From NCBI GenBank assembly GCA_050180015.1, contig JBFXEO010000188.1, forward strand, positions 1 to 5,833: a stretch of DNA of 5,833 bases, written 5' to 3'. Below, piece by piece: positions 1 through 5,833 of the stretch. Under the pieces are notes generated by a model that was given only the letters and a program-made list of their open reading frames with translations, made no database searches and was not told where the DNA came from. Every line of letters begins with the position of its first letter. Position 1 is the stretch's first letter. The stretch comes from JBFXEO01 sp050180015. Its GTDB lineage: Bacteria; Bacteroidota; Bacteroidia; Bacteroidales; Tenuifilaceae. A program made the position numbers and the translations under genes.

Positions 1-1
1 T

Positions 2-2131
2 AAGGGTAACCAGGTGGCGATAATTCGGATTGTTTTGGCCGGCATCGATACATTTGTGCTTATGCCAACCGGGGGGGGGATATCGCTTTGCTACCAGTTG
101 CCCGCATTAATATTTGAAGGAACAGCCATAGTAATTTCGCCTCTTATCGCCTTAATGAAGAATCAGGTTGACTCAATGCGTAGCTTTGTGGTGGAAGATG
201 GCGTGGCACACTTCCTTAACTCATCGCTTAATAAAACCCAAATTCAGAAAGTAAGGCAGGATGTAAACGATGGTATAACCAAAATGTTATACGTTGCACC
301 CGAATCGCTTACCAAGGAGGAGAATATTCAGTTTCTTAAGCAAATTAAGATTTCGTTCTATGCGATAGACGAAGCGCATTGTATATCGGAATGGGGGCAC
401 GATTTTAGACCAGAGTACCGTCGGATTCGACCAATAATTAACGAAATTGGCACAGCCCCTTTAATTGCGCTTACTGCTACTGCAACCCCGAAAGTTCAGC
501 ACGACATTCAGAAAAACCTCAACATGCTGGATGCCACGGTGTTCAAATCGTCATTCAATAGGCCTAACCTTTACTACGAGGTACGGCCCAAGGTTAACGC
601 CGTAAAAGAAATAATAAGGTACATAAAAAATAACACGGGCAAATCGGGGATTATTTACTGCCTTAGCCGGAAAAAAGTGGAGGAAATGGCAGAAATGCTT
701 AAGGTAAATGGAATTAAGGCTTTGCCCTACCATGCTGGTATGGATGCGTCAACCCGCTCTGAGAATCAGGATAAATTCCTGATGGAGGAAGCAGATGTAA
801 TTGTAGCTACAATTGCATTTGGCATGGGGATAGATAAGCCCGACGTTAGGTTTGTGATACACTACGATATTCCCAAGAGCCTTGAGGGTTACTACCAGGA
901 AACGGGCAGGGCCGGGCGCGATGGCGGTGAAGGACAGTGTATTACATTTTACAGCTACAAGGATATTCAAAAGCTAGAAAAATTTATGCAGGGAAAACCT
1001 GTTTCCGAGCAGGAAATTGGCAAGCAGCTGCTGCTGGAAACAGTATCGTATGCGGAGTCGTCTATCTGTCGCCGTAAATCGCTGCTAAATTATTTTGGTG
1101 AGGAATACTCCGAGGATAACTGTAACTCGTGCGATAACTGCCTGCATCCTAAAACACAATTTGAGGGTAAAGATCAGCTGCAAATGGTACTGGAGACTAT
1201 CGTTGCGGTTAACCAGAAATTCAAGGCCGACCATATCGTTAACATCCTGCTGGGCAACTTAACCACCGCTGTAAAATCGTACAAGCATAATAAGCTGGAT
1301 ACATTTGGCGAGGGTGCCGAGAAAGATCAACGTTACTGGAATTCAATTATCCGCCAGGCGCTGGTGATGAAGTTTATAGATAAGGATATTGAAAACTACG
1401 GATTGCTGTTTATTACACCCAAAGGCCAGGAATTTTTGAGAAAGCCATACGATTTGCTGTTCACGCTCGATCATCAGTATGACGAGGGCGACGATGATGA
1501 ATCGCTGGGAATGCCTATGGATAAGTCCGGTTCTGCGGATGATGAACTTTTGAACATGCTCAAGGATCTTAGAAAAAAAGTGGCCAAAAAGAAAAACCTC
1601 CCGCCATTCGTAATTTTTCAGGATCCATCGCTGGAGGATATGTCCATTCAGTATCCCATTACCATCGAGGAGTTGCAGAACATATCGGGAGTTGGAGCGG
1701 GAAAGGCAAAACGGTTTGGGCAGGAATTTGCGGACCTCATCAAGGCCTACGTTGAAGATAAGGATATTATCCGGCCGCAGGATATGGTGGTGAAAACAGT
1801 TGCCAATAAATCGCTGCTAAAGGTCTATATCATCCAAAGCATCGACCGTAAAATGGATTTAGATGATATTGCGGAGGCCAAGAATTTGGAAATGGGAGAA
1901 CTCCTTAACGAAATAGAGGCAATTGTAAACTCCGGGACTAAAATCAACCTCGACTATTACATCGATAAGGTGGTTGATGAGGATAAGCAGGATGATATCT
2001 TTGACTATTTTCAGAACGAAGCCGATTCCGAAAGTATTGAGGAGGCTATGAGCGCATTGGGCGAGGGCGATTTTACCGAGGAGGAAATCCGGTTGATGCG
2101 CATCAAATTCCTTTCGGAGGTTGGCAATTAG
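2..2131 (+). CDS. recQ: ATP-dependent DNA helicase RecQ (5'-truncated by window edge)
   Basis: RecQ is a superfamily 2 helicase that unwinds DNA 3' to 5' in recombination and fork repair. The frame is already open at base 2, where KGNQ is the end of the family's Q motif, so the GTG at 14 is an internal codon; roughly 20-25 residues are missing. Numbering from Lys at bases 2-4 (709 residues visible): Walker A region 21-28, DEAH box 123-126 followed by the RecQ aromatic-rich loop (CISEWGHDFRP), and motif VI QETGRAGRDG 299-308 with arginine fingers. The RQC zinc site has Cys356, 374, 377 and 380. An HRDC domain lies at about 513-590. An acidic C-terminal extension (about 600-709) contains a probable helix-turn-helix and ends in FLSEVGN, as in Bacteroidota RecQ. 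Oddity: the Walker A lysine is replaced by Ile27, probably a sequence error (see findings). There is no clear terminator after the stop, and the next gene starts 98 bases downstream. Confidence 0.96.
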   Translation, partial: KGNQVAIIRIVLAGIDTFVLMPTGGGISLCYQLPALIFEGTAIVISPLIALMKNQVDSMRSFVVEDGVAHFLNSSLNKTQIQKVRQDVNDGITKMLYVAPESLTKEENIQFLKQIKISFYAIDEAHCISEWGHDFRPEYRRIRPIINEIGTAPLIALTATATPKVQHDIQKNLNMLDATVFKSSFNRPNLYYEVRPKVNAVKEIIRYIKNNTGKSGIIYCLSRKKVEEMAEMLKVNGIKALPYHAGMDASTRSENQDKFLMEEADVIVATIAFGMGIDKPDVRFVIHYDIPKSLEGYYQETGRAGRDGGEGQCITFYSYKDIQKLEKFMQGKPVSEQEIGKQLLLETVSYAESSICRRKSLLNYFGEEYSEDNCNSCDNCLHPKTQFEGKDQLQMVLETIVAVNQKFKADHIVNILLGNLTTAVKSYKHNKLDTFGEGAEKDQRYWNSIIRQALVMKFIDKDIENYGLLFITPKGQEFLRKPYDLLFTLDHQYDEGDDDESLGMPMDKSGSADDELLNMLKDLRKKVAKKKNLPPFVIFQDPSLEDMSIQYPITIEELQNISGVGAGKAKRFGQEFADLIKAYVEDKDIIRPQDMVVKTVANKSLLKVYIIQSIDRKMDLDDIAEAKNLEMGELLNEIEAIVNSGTKINLDYYIDKVVDEDKQDDIFDYFQNEADSESIEEAMSALGEGDFTEEEIRLMRIKFLSEVGN

Positions 2132-2229
2132 CCTGTATTTTATTGCAGCAGCTATAATGTTACGTGTCAACTTTTAAATGCCAGCTTGCTTATAGCTATC
2201 TTTACTTGCCATACGCTAACTTGAAAACC

Positions 2230-3129
2230 ATGCTCCCTACATTACAGGTAGATTCACTGGGTAAAAATTACGGGTCAACCAAGGCTTTAGATGGTCTAAG
2301 CCTAACAATTTCTGGTGGTGAAACAGTGGGAATTTTGGGGCCAAATGGTAGCGGTAAAACAACATTCCTTTCGCTAATTCTCGGAATTAAATCATTAAGT
2401 GCAGGAAAATTCAGCTGGTTTGGGGAACCCGCCAATAGGATTGTGAACAGTAAAATAGGCTCGCTGCTGGAAGTCCCTTACTACTACCCTTACCTATCCG
2501 TGGAAAAGAACTTGAAGATTTCGGCATTCATAAAAGGGTGTAATTTAGATGATATCCCCAAGGTTCTTCGAGCGGTAAAGCTTGCCGATAGAAAAAAGAC
2601 CCCGTGTCATGCCTTATCGTTGGGGCTGAAGCAACGGCTGGCTATAGCGCAGGCTCTGCTTGGTAACCCCGATGTACTAATCTTTGATGAACCTACGAAT
2701 GGCCTTGATCCCGAGGGAATAGCCGATGTAAGACAGCTCATCAGGGAGCAGTCGCAGCTTGGTAAAACAATTATTCTGGCAAGCCATAATTTGGATGAGG
2801 TTCAACGGGTATGCTCCCACGCGGTAATTTTAAACAAGGGGAAGGGCATTGCACAGGGTAAGGTCAACGACTTACTCAGCATTAAACAACTTGCCATTAT
2901 TAATACCCTTCAAGTAAACGAGTTAAGTAGCGTGCTGCGCGAAGTGGCGGGCTGTAAGGTTATTGAGCAAAATAATTTTGGATTTGTTTTAACGTTTGAC
3001 CCTACCGTAAATGTTACAGATTTTAGCGCGTTACTCTCAGCCCGGGGCATTCTGCTGAATAAGTTCGAGGTTCGTAAGCCCACCCTGGAAGAGTTCTTTT
3101 TAACATTAACAAAATCCGGAAAACATTGA
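2230..3129 (+). CDS. ABC transporter ATP-binding protein, BcrA-like (ABC-2 exporter type)
   Basis: This is a cytoplasmic ATPase that should power the membrane protein encoded next to it. From the ATG at 2230 it has 299 residues. The A-loop aromatic is Tyr14. Walker A is GPNGSGKTT 37-45 (Lys43). A Q-loop-position Glu81 sits in LLEVPYYYP, as in BcrA-type subunits. The signature is LSLGLKQR 129-136, the usual variant in ABC-2 drug exporters. Walker B ends in Asp153-Glu154, the D-loop follows at 157-160, and the switch His is 186. A C-terminal accessory domain covers about 220-299. All catalytic residues are present. The frame stays open upstream to a GTG at 2164, but the extra 22 residues are unlike the family N-terminus, which normally begins just before a stretch like LQVDSLGKNYG; TTG at 2221 is a less likely alternative. 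No strong ribosome binding site is visible. The permease starts 49 bases after the stop, so co-transcription is likely. Family assignment is firm; the substrate is unknown. Confidence 0.93.
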   Translation: MLPTLQVDSLGKNYGSTKALDGLSLTISGGETVGILGPNGSGKTTFLSLILGIKSLSAGKFSWFGEPANRIVNSKIGSLLEVPYYYPYLSVEKNLKISAFIKGCNLDDIPKVLRAVKLADRKKTPCHALSLGLKQRLAIAQALLGNPDVLIFDEPTNGLDPEGIADVRQLIREQSQLGKTIILASHNLDEVQRVCSHAVILNKGKGIAQGKVNDLLSIKQLAIINTLQVNELSSVLREVAGCKVIEQNNFGFVLTFDPTVNVTDFSALLSARGILLNKFEVRKPTLEEFFLTLTKSGKH

Positions 3130-3132
3130 TGC

Positions 3133-3156
3133 CCTTTAGCCCTTTCCGCCTTTATC
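3133..3156 (+). repeat. Imperfect 8-base tandem repeat, three copies, between the ABC genes
   Basis: Three consecutive 8-base units each begin with CCTTT: CCTTTAGC, CCTTTCCG and CCTTTATC, starting at 3133, 3141 and 3149. They fill about half of the 49-base gap between the ATPase stop and the permease start. The five-base core is exact and the last three bases vary. No function is evident; it could be chance in a pyrimidine-rich spacer. Confidence 0.45.
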
Positions 3157-3178
3157 CGCATATTAAAATTTTGCATAG

Positions 3179-3994
3179 ATGAACAAGTTGTTTAAAGTAG
3201 AAGTAATTAAGACGATTGGTTACCCAACGTTCTGGGCTATCCTGCTTTTACATGCGTTGTTTTATGTACTGGTTATTGCGTTGGGGGCCAACCTTAACCT
3301 TAACATTCAGGGAGTTGAAGTTTTCAGACTTTTTTCGTACGATCATATTTGGGGAACCATGGCATGGATTGCCAGCTGGTTTAATTTGCTTTTAGCCATT
3401 CTCATCATAGTATTAACCGGCAATGAGTTGATGTATAAGACCTACCGTAGGCAGCTGTTGGATGGGCTAACGCGTGGTCAGCTAATTTTTGGAAAACTAA
3501 TGCTAATCGCCTGCTTATCGGTATACGTTGTTTTGCTTGTTACAATTTCTGGCTTTATGCTTGGCTCTGCAGTTGGTACTTGGCAGGATTCTTATTCCGT
3601 TGGATTTCAGTATGTTTTTGTGCTTGGGTTGCAGTCAATTGCTTACATGACATTCGCAATGTTAACCGTTTTTGTTTTCCGAAATGTTGGGCTTTCAGTG
3701 GTAATATACCTGCTTTACTTTATTCTGGTGGAACCATTTATTCGGCTTTTCTTCACCTCGAATGTGGACAAATTTTTCCCTGTTAAGATAATATCGAACC
3801 TTACCCCCATGCTCGATTTTATGGCAATGCTAGCGGCCAATTTCTCCGGGCAAGGCATGGATACTAATTCTGCATATCAAATCCAATCTGTTCCAAACGG
3901 TATTTCCATGGATATCTCTGTGCCGGTATGCGTGGTTTATATCGTAATGTTTGTAGTTGTATCGGGACTTTTAGTGAAGTACAGAGATTTTTAG
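3179..3994 (+). CDS. ABC-2 type transporter permease, six predicted membrane helices
   Basis: This 271-residue integral membrane protein is probably the partner of the upstream ATPase. By eye, hydrophobic segments lie at about 17-38, 60-80, 107-130, 141-166, 170-192 and 246-266, with a long polar, probably external loop at about 193-245 between the last two. The loop after helix 2 contains GNELMYKTYRRQLLDGLTRG (81-100) followed by Lys106. It matches the pattern NE-x4-T-x-R-x-x-L-x-x-G-x-x-R seen in ABC-2 permeases of the BcrB/lantibiotic-exporter group, where this cytoplasmic stretch contacts the ATPase. The start is secure because an in-frame TAG (3176-3178) directly precedes the ATG. There is no signal peptide beyond the first helix. 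Both subunits being separate genes implies a complex of two ATPases and two permeases. The exported compound cannot be read from the sequence, and a self-immunity or drug-export role is only an inference from the family. Confidence 0.88.
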   Translation: MNKLFKVEVIKTIGYPTFWAILLLHALFYVLVIALGANLNLNIQGVEVFRLFSYDHIWGTMAWIASWFNLLLAILIIVLTGNELMYKTYRRQLLDGLTRGQLIFGKLMLIACLSVYVVLLVTISGFMLGSAVGTWQDSYSVGFQYVFVLGLQSIAYMTFAMLTVFVFRNVGLSVVIYLLYFILVEPFIRLFFTSNVDKFFPVKIISNLTPMLDFMAMLAANFSGQGMDTNSAYQIQSVPNGISMDISVPVCVVYIVMFVVVSGLLVKYRDF

Positions 3995-3997
3995 CTT

Positions 3998-4024
3998 TTG
4001 GGGCATCTCATTTCCCCGATTTCT
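3998..4024 (+). terminator. Weak candidate terminator after the ABC gene pair
   Basis: Starting four bases after the permease stop, TTGGGG (3998-4003) can pair with CCCCGA (4014-4019), counting one G-U pair, around a 10-base loop. It is followed by TTTCT. The stem is short and the T run is brief, so it would be a weak intrinsic terminator at best. Its position right behind the last gene of the pair is the main support. Confidence 0.35.
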
Positions 4025-4069
4025 AAGCTACACCCAGAAAAGTTTCAATAGTTATCAACAGTCGGTCAG

Positions 4070-4102
4070 GGAGCAGCTCCAATTTGCTAACTTAGCCGGA
4101 GC
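4070..4102 (+). other. Two overlapping, mutually exclusive small hairpins upstream of dnaE
   Basis: GGAGC (4070-4074), GCTCC (4076-4080) and GGAGC (4098-4102) allow the middle element to pair with either neighbour. The first pairing gives a tight hairpin with a GGAG/CTCC stem and a CAG loop. The second encloses a further perfect short inverted repeat, GCTAA-C-TTAGC (4086-4096), and is followed by AAGTTTTA. The arrangement resembles a minimal attenuator, but the stems are only 4-5 bases and could be chance. It lies about 100 bases before the dnaE start. Confidence 0.3.
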
Positions 4103-4153
4103 AAGTTTTAATGCCTTGTGAGGTTATACACTCCTTATATATCAGCAGTTTTT

Positions 4154-4183
4154 TTTGATTTTACCTCAAATTGTATATCATTT
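4154..4183 (+). promoter_or_regulatory. Possible Bacteroidota-type promoter for dnaE
   Basis: Bacteroidota housekeeping promoters resemble TTTG near -33 and TAnnTTTG near -7. Here TTTG (4154-4157, the end of an eight-T run) is followed after 18 bases by TATCATTT (4176-4183), which matches the -7 element at four of six defined positions. Transcription would start near 4190, leaving a leader of about 15 bases before the ATG. The match is imperfect; support comes mainly from spacing and location in the only sizeable gap before dnaE. Confidence 0.25.
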
Positions 4184-4204
4184 AAAAAGTAGGACATATT
4201 CAGA

Positions 4205-5833
4205 ATGGGTAGTTTTGTTCACCTGCATGTTCATACGCAGTATTCAATCCTCGATGGGGCTTCCAGCATCAAGGGGTTAATTGATAGGGCAAGGGAATTG
4301 GGAATGAGGGGCGTGGCGGTAACCGACCATGGCAACATGTACGGCATTAAGGAGTTTATTAATACTGCGTCTAAAATTAACAGCTCCGTTAACGATGAAA
4401 TTAAGCGCATAAAATGCGAGATCGAAAATTTACAGGGCGAGCAGGAGCGGGGTAACAACCGCGAGCCGGAAATTGAACAGCTGAAAGTCCACCTCTCGGA
4501 GCAGGAACGAAATCTCTTTAAACCGATTATCGGCTGCGAGATGTACATTGCTAAAAAGAGCCGCTTCGACAGAACCGATAAGGAAGATCGTTCAAATCAT
4601 CATTTGATATTGCTTGCCAAGAACAAGGAGGGCTACCACAACCTCGTTAAGCTGGTGAGCTATGGCTTTACCGAGGGATTCTACTACAAACCCCGTATCG
4701 ATAAAGAACTTCTTAGAAAATATAGCGCAGGGCTTATAGCGTCGAGCGCGTGTTTGGGAGGCGAGGTTCCGCAGGCTATAATGAGTGGAAATATTGCCGG
4801 TGCAGAGGGAATTATCCTGGAGTTCAAGGAGATTTTTGGCGATGATTTTTACCTTGAATTGATGCTCCACAAGTCGGGTGATTTTAGAATTGACGAGGAG
4901 GTATATGAAAATCAGCTTAAGGTAAACTCTGCCCTCATAGAACTCGCTGCCAAAACTGGGGTTAAGTGCATTGCAACAAACGATGTTCATTTTGTAATGG
5001 CCGAGGATGCCCAGGCACACGATAGGCTTATATGCCTGAATACGGGCAAGGATTTGGATGATAAAAACCGCTTACGCTATACCTTTCAGGAGTACCTGAA
5101 AAGCGAAGAGGAGATGCTTAACCTGTTCCCCCTGTATTCTCAGGCAGTTTACAATACCGGAGAGGTTTTTGATAAAATTGAACACTTTAGCCTGAGCAGC
5201 AAACCTATAATGCCATACTTTCCCCTACCCGAGGGCTTTACCGATGACAACCAGTGTCTTCGTCACCTTACCTTTGAGGGAGCTAAGCAGCGCTGGGGCG
5301 ATAACCTGGCAGATGACGTGGTTGATCGGCTGAATTTTGAGCTGGAAGTTATCGCCCGAATGGGCTATCCCGGATATTTTCTCATTGTTTGGGATTTCAT
5401 CCATGCAGCAAGGGAAATGGGCGTTTCAGTTGGGCCCGGCCGTGGGTCCGCTGCCGGATCGGCAGTGGCTTACTGCCTTAAAATTACCGATATCGACCCA
5501 GTAAAGTACGATTTGCTGTTCGAGCGTTTCCTGAACCCGGAACGTGTTTCCATGCCCGATATTGACATCGATTTTGATGAGGATGGACGGGAGGACGTAT
5601 TAAAATACGTGGTACAGAAGTACGGCGCAAAGCGTGTTGCACACATTGTTACTTTTGGTACAATGGCAGCAAAATCATCGATAAAGGATGTTGCCCGTGT
5701 TCAAAAGCTCGATTTATCCACGGCCGATAGGTTAACCAAGCTGGTGCCCGACCGTCCCGGCGTTACGCTTAAGGCTGCATTCAAGGAAATACCCGAGTTG
5801 GAAAAAGAGCGCCAATCGGATAATGACCTCATC
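4205..5833 (+). CDS. dnaE: DNA polymerase III subunit alpha (3'-truncated by window edge)
   Basis: DnaE is the catalytic replicative DNA polymerase of the C family. The window holds the first 543 codons; family members usually have about 1150-1250. The ATG at 4205 is the first possible start, since an in-frame TAG lies at 4190-4192; a weak purine-rich AGTAGGA stands just upstream. The N-terminal PHP domain has HLHVHT (His6, 8, 10), TDHGN (Asp41, His42), GCEMY (Glu112), NHH (His132-133) and NDVH (Asp260, His262). A charged insertion at about 57-105 (repeated Glu/Lys/Gln, coiled-coil-like) interrupts it, as in Bacteroidota DnaE. The polymerase palm/fingers follow: GPGRGSAAGS 410-419 binds the incoming nucleotide phosphates, and PDIDIDFD carries the catalytic Asp452 and Asp454, equivalent to E. 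coli Asp401 and Asp403. The third catalytic Asp, the tau-binding region and the OB fold lie beyond base 5833. No stops or frameshifts are seen. The intergenic gap of 210 bases suggests its own promoter. Confidence 0.97.
   Translation, partial: MGSFVHLHVHTQYSILDGASSIKGLIDRARELGMRGVAVTDHGNMYGIKEFINTASKINSSVNDEIKRIKCEIENLQGEQERGNNREPEIEQLKVHLSEQERNLFKPIIGCEMYIAKKSRFDRTDKEDRSNHHLILLAKNKEGYHNLVKLVSYGFTEGFYYKPRIDKELLRKYSAGLIASSACLGGEVPQAIMSGNIAGAEGIILEFKEIFGDDFYLELMLHKSGDFRIDEEVYENQLKVNSALIELAAKTGVKCIATNDVHFVMAEDAQAHDRLICLNTGKDLDDKNRLRYTFQEYLKSEEEMLNLFPLYSQAVYNTGEVFDKIEHFSLSSKPIMPYFPLPEGFTDDNQCLRHLTFEGAKQRWGDNLADDVVDRLNFELEVIARMGYPGYFLIVWDFIHAAREMGVSVGPGRGSAAGSAVAYCLKITDIDPVKYDLLFERFLNPERVSMPDIDIDFDEDGREDVLKYVVQKYGAKRVAHIVTFGTMAAKSSIKDVARVQKLDLSTADRLTKLVPDRPGVTLKAAFKEIPELEKERQSDNDLI

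Noticed and set aside
1859..2170. 103-codon open frame on the minus strand opposite the recQ 3' end
   Set aside because: It lies antisense to the strongly conserved RecQ C-terminal extension, and its translation resembles no family I recognise. It is a shadow of the real frame.
2150..2197. Inverted repeat AGCTATAA / TTATAGCT between recQ and the ABC ATPase
   Set aside because: Eight exact bases, but AT-rich with a 32-base loop and no T run after it; too weak for a terminator, and no operator is recognisable.
3160..3178. AT-rich AAAATTTTG just before the permease as its own promoter
   Set aside because: It lies only a few bases from the ATG, lacks the TA of the -7 element, and the tight spacing favours co-transcription with the ATPase.
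4121..4156. Eight-T run at 4149-4156 as an intrinsic terminator
   Set aside because: The nearest possible stem (GAGG with CCTT, including a G-U pair) has only four pairs and lies more than ten bases before the T run. The run fits better as part of a promoter -33 element, itself uncertain.
4111..4158. 15-codon frame (MPCEVIHSLYISSFF) upstream of dnaE as a leader peptide
   Set aside because: It has no ribosome binding site, no run of regulatory codons and ends in the T tract; a frame this short is expected by chance.
4592..5020. 142-codon open frame on the minus strand opposite dnaE
   Set aside because: It is fully antisense to the conserved PHP domain coding sequence, with no recognisable domain or independent start signals.
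1..5833. Mobile element, defence system, CRISPR array, tRNA or rRNA
   Set aside because: No transposase, integrase, regularly spaced repeats, terminal inverted repeats or RNA gene sequence was seen on either strand.

Overview
The window looks like an ordinary chromosomal segment from a member of the Bacteroidota, probably close to Bacteroidales. Three things suggest this. The RecQ protein has the long C-terminal extension I associate with that phylum. The DnaE protein has a charged, coiled-coil-like insertion in its PHP domain, as in Bacteroidota DnaE. The starts lack strong Shine-Dalgarno sequences. All genes are on the + strand. The assignment comes from remembered family resemblance, not a search.

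Layout: (1) bases 2-2131 hold a 5'-truncated recQ, an ATP-dependent DNA helicase, missing roughly the first 20-25 residues. (2) Bases 2230-3126 (stop to 3129) encode an ABC transporter ATPase of the BcrA-like drug/lantibiotic export type. (3) Bases 3179-3994 encode its probable membrane partner, an ABC-2 type permease with about six helices. (4) Bases 3995-4204 are a 210-base intergenic region with a weak terminator-like hairpin, a pair of mutually exclusive small hairpins and a possible Bacteroidota-type promoter. (5) Bases 4205-5833 hold the first 543 codons of dnaE, the catalytic subunit of DNA polymerase III, which runs off the right edge.

recQ and dnaE serve DNA repair/recombination and replication. 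The two ABC genes between them form a self-contained two-gene exporter module with no visible functional link to DNA metabolism. No mobile element, CRISPR array, RNA gene or toxin/defence module was seen, and I find no convincing undescribed system.

The most striking observation is at the left edge. The invariant Walker A lysine of RecQ is read as isoleucine, and three nearby conserved positions also differ. All four differences are explained by A-to-T changes at the second codon base within the first 81 bases, next to a run of nine G. The rest of the gene is well conserved, so sequence error at a contig end is the likeliest cause, but a helicase-dead allele is not excluded. A secondary point is that the DnaE PHP domain keeps what look like intact metal-binding residues, unlike E. 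coli DnaE.
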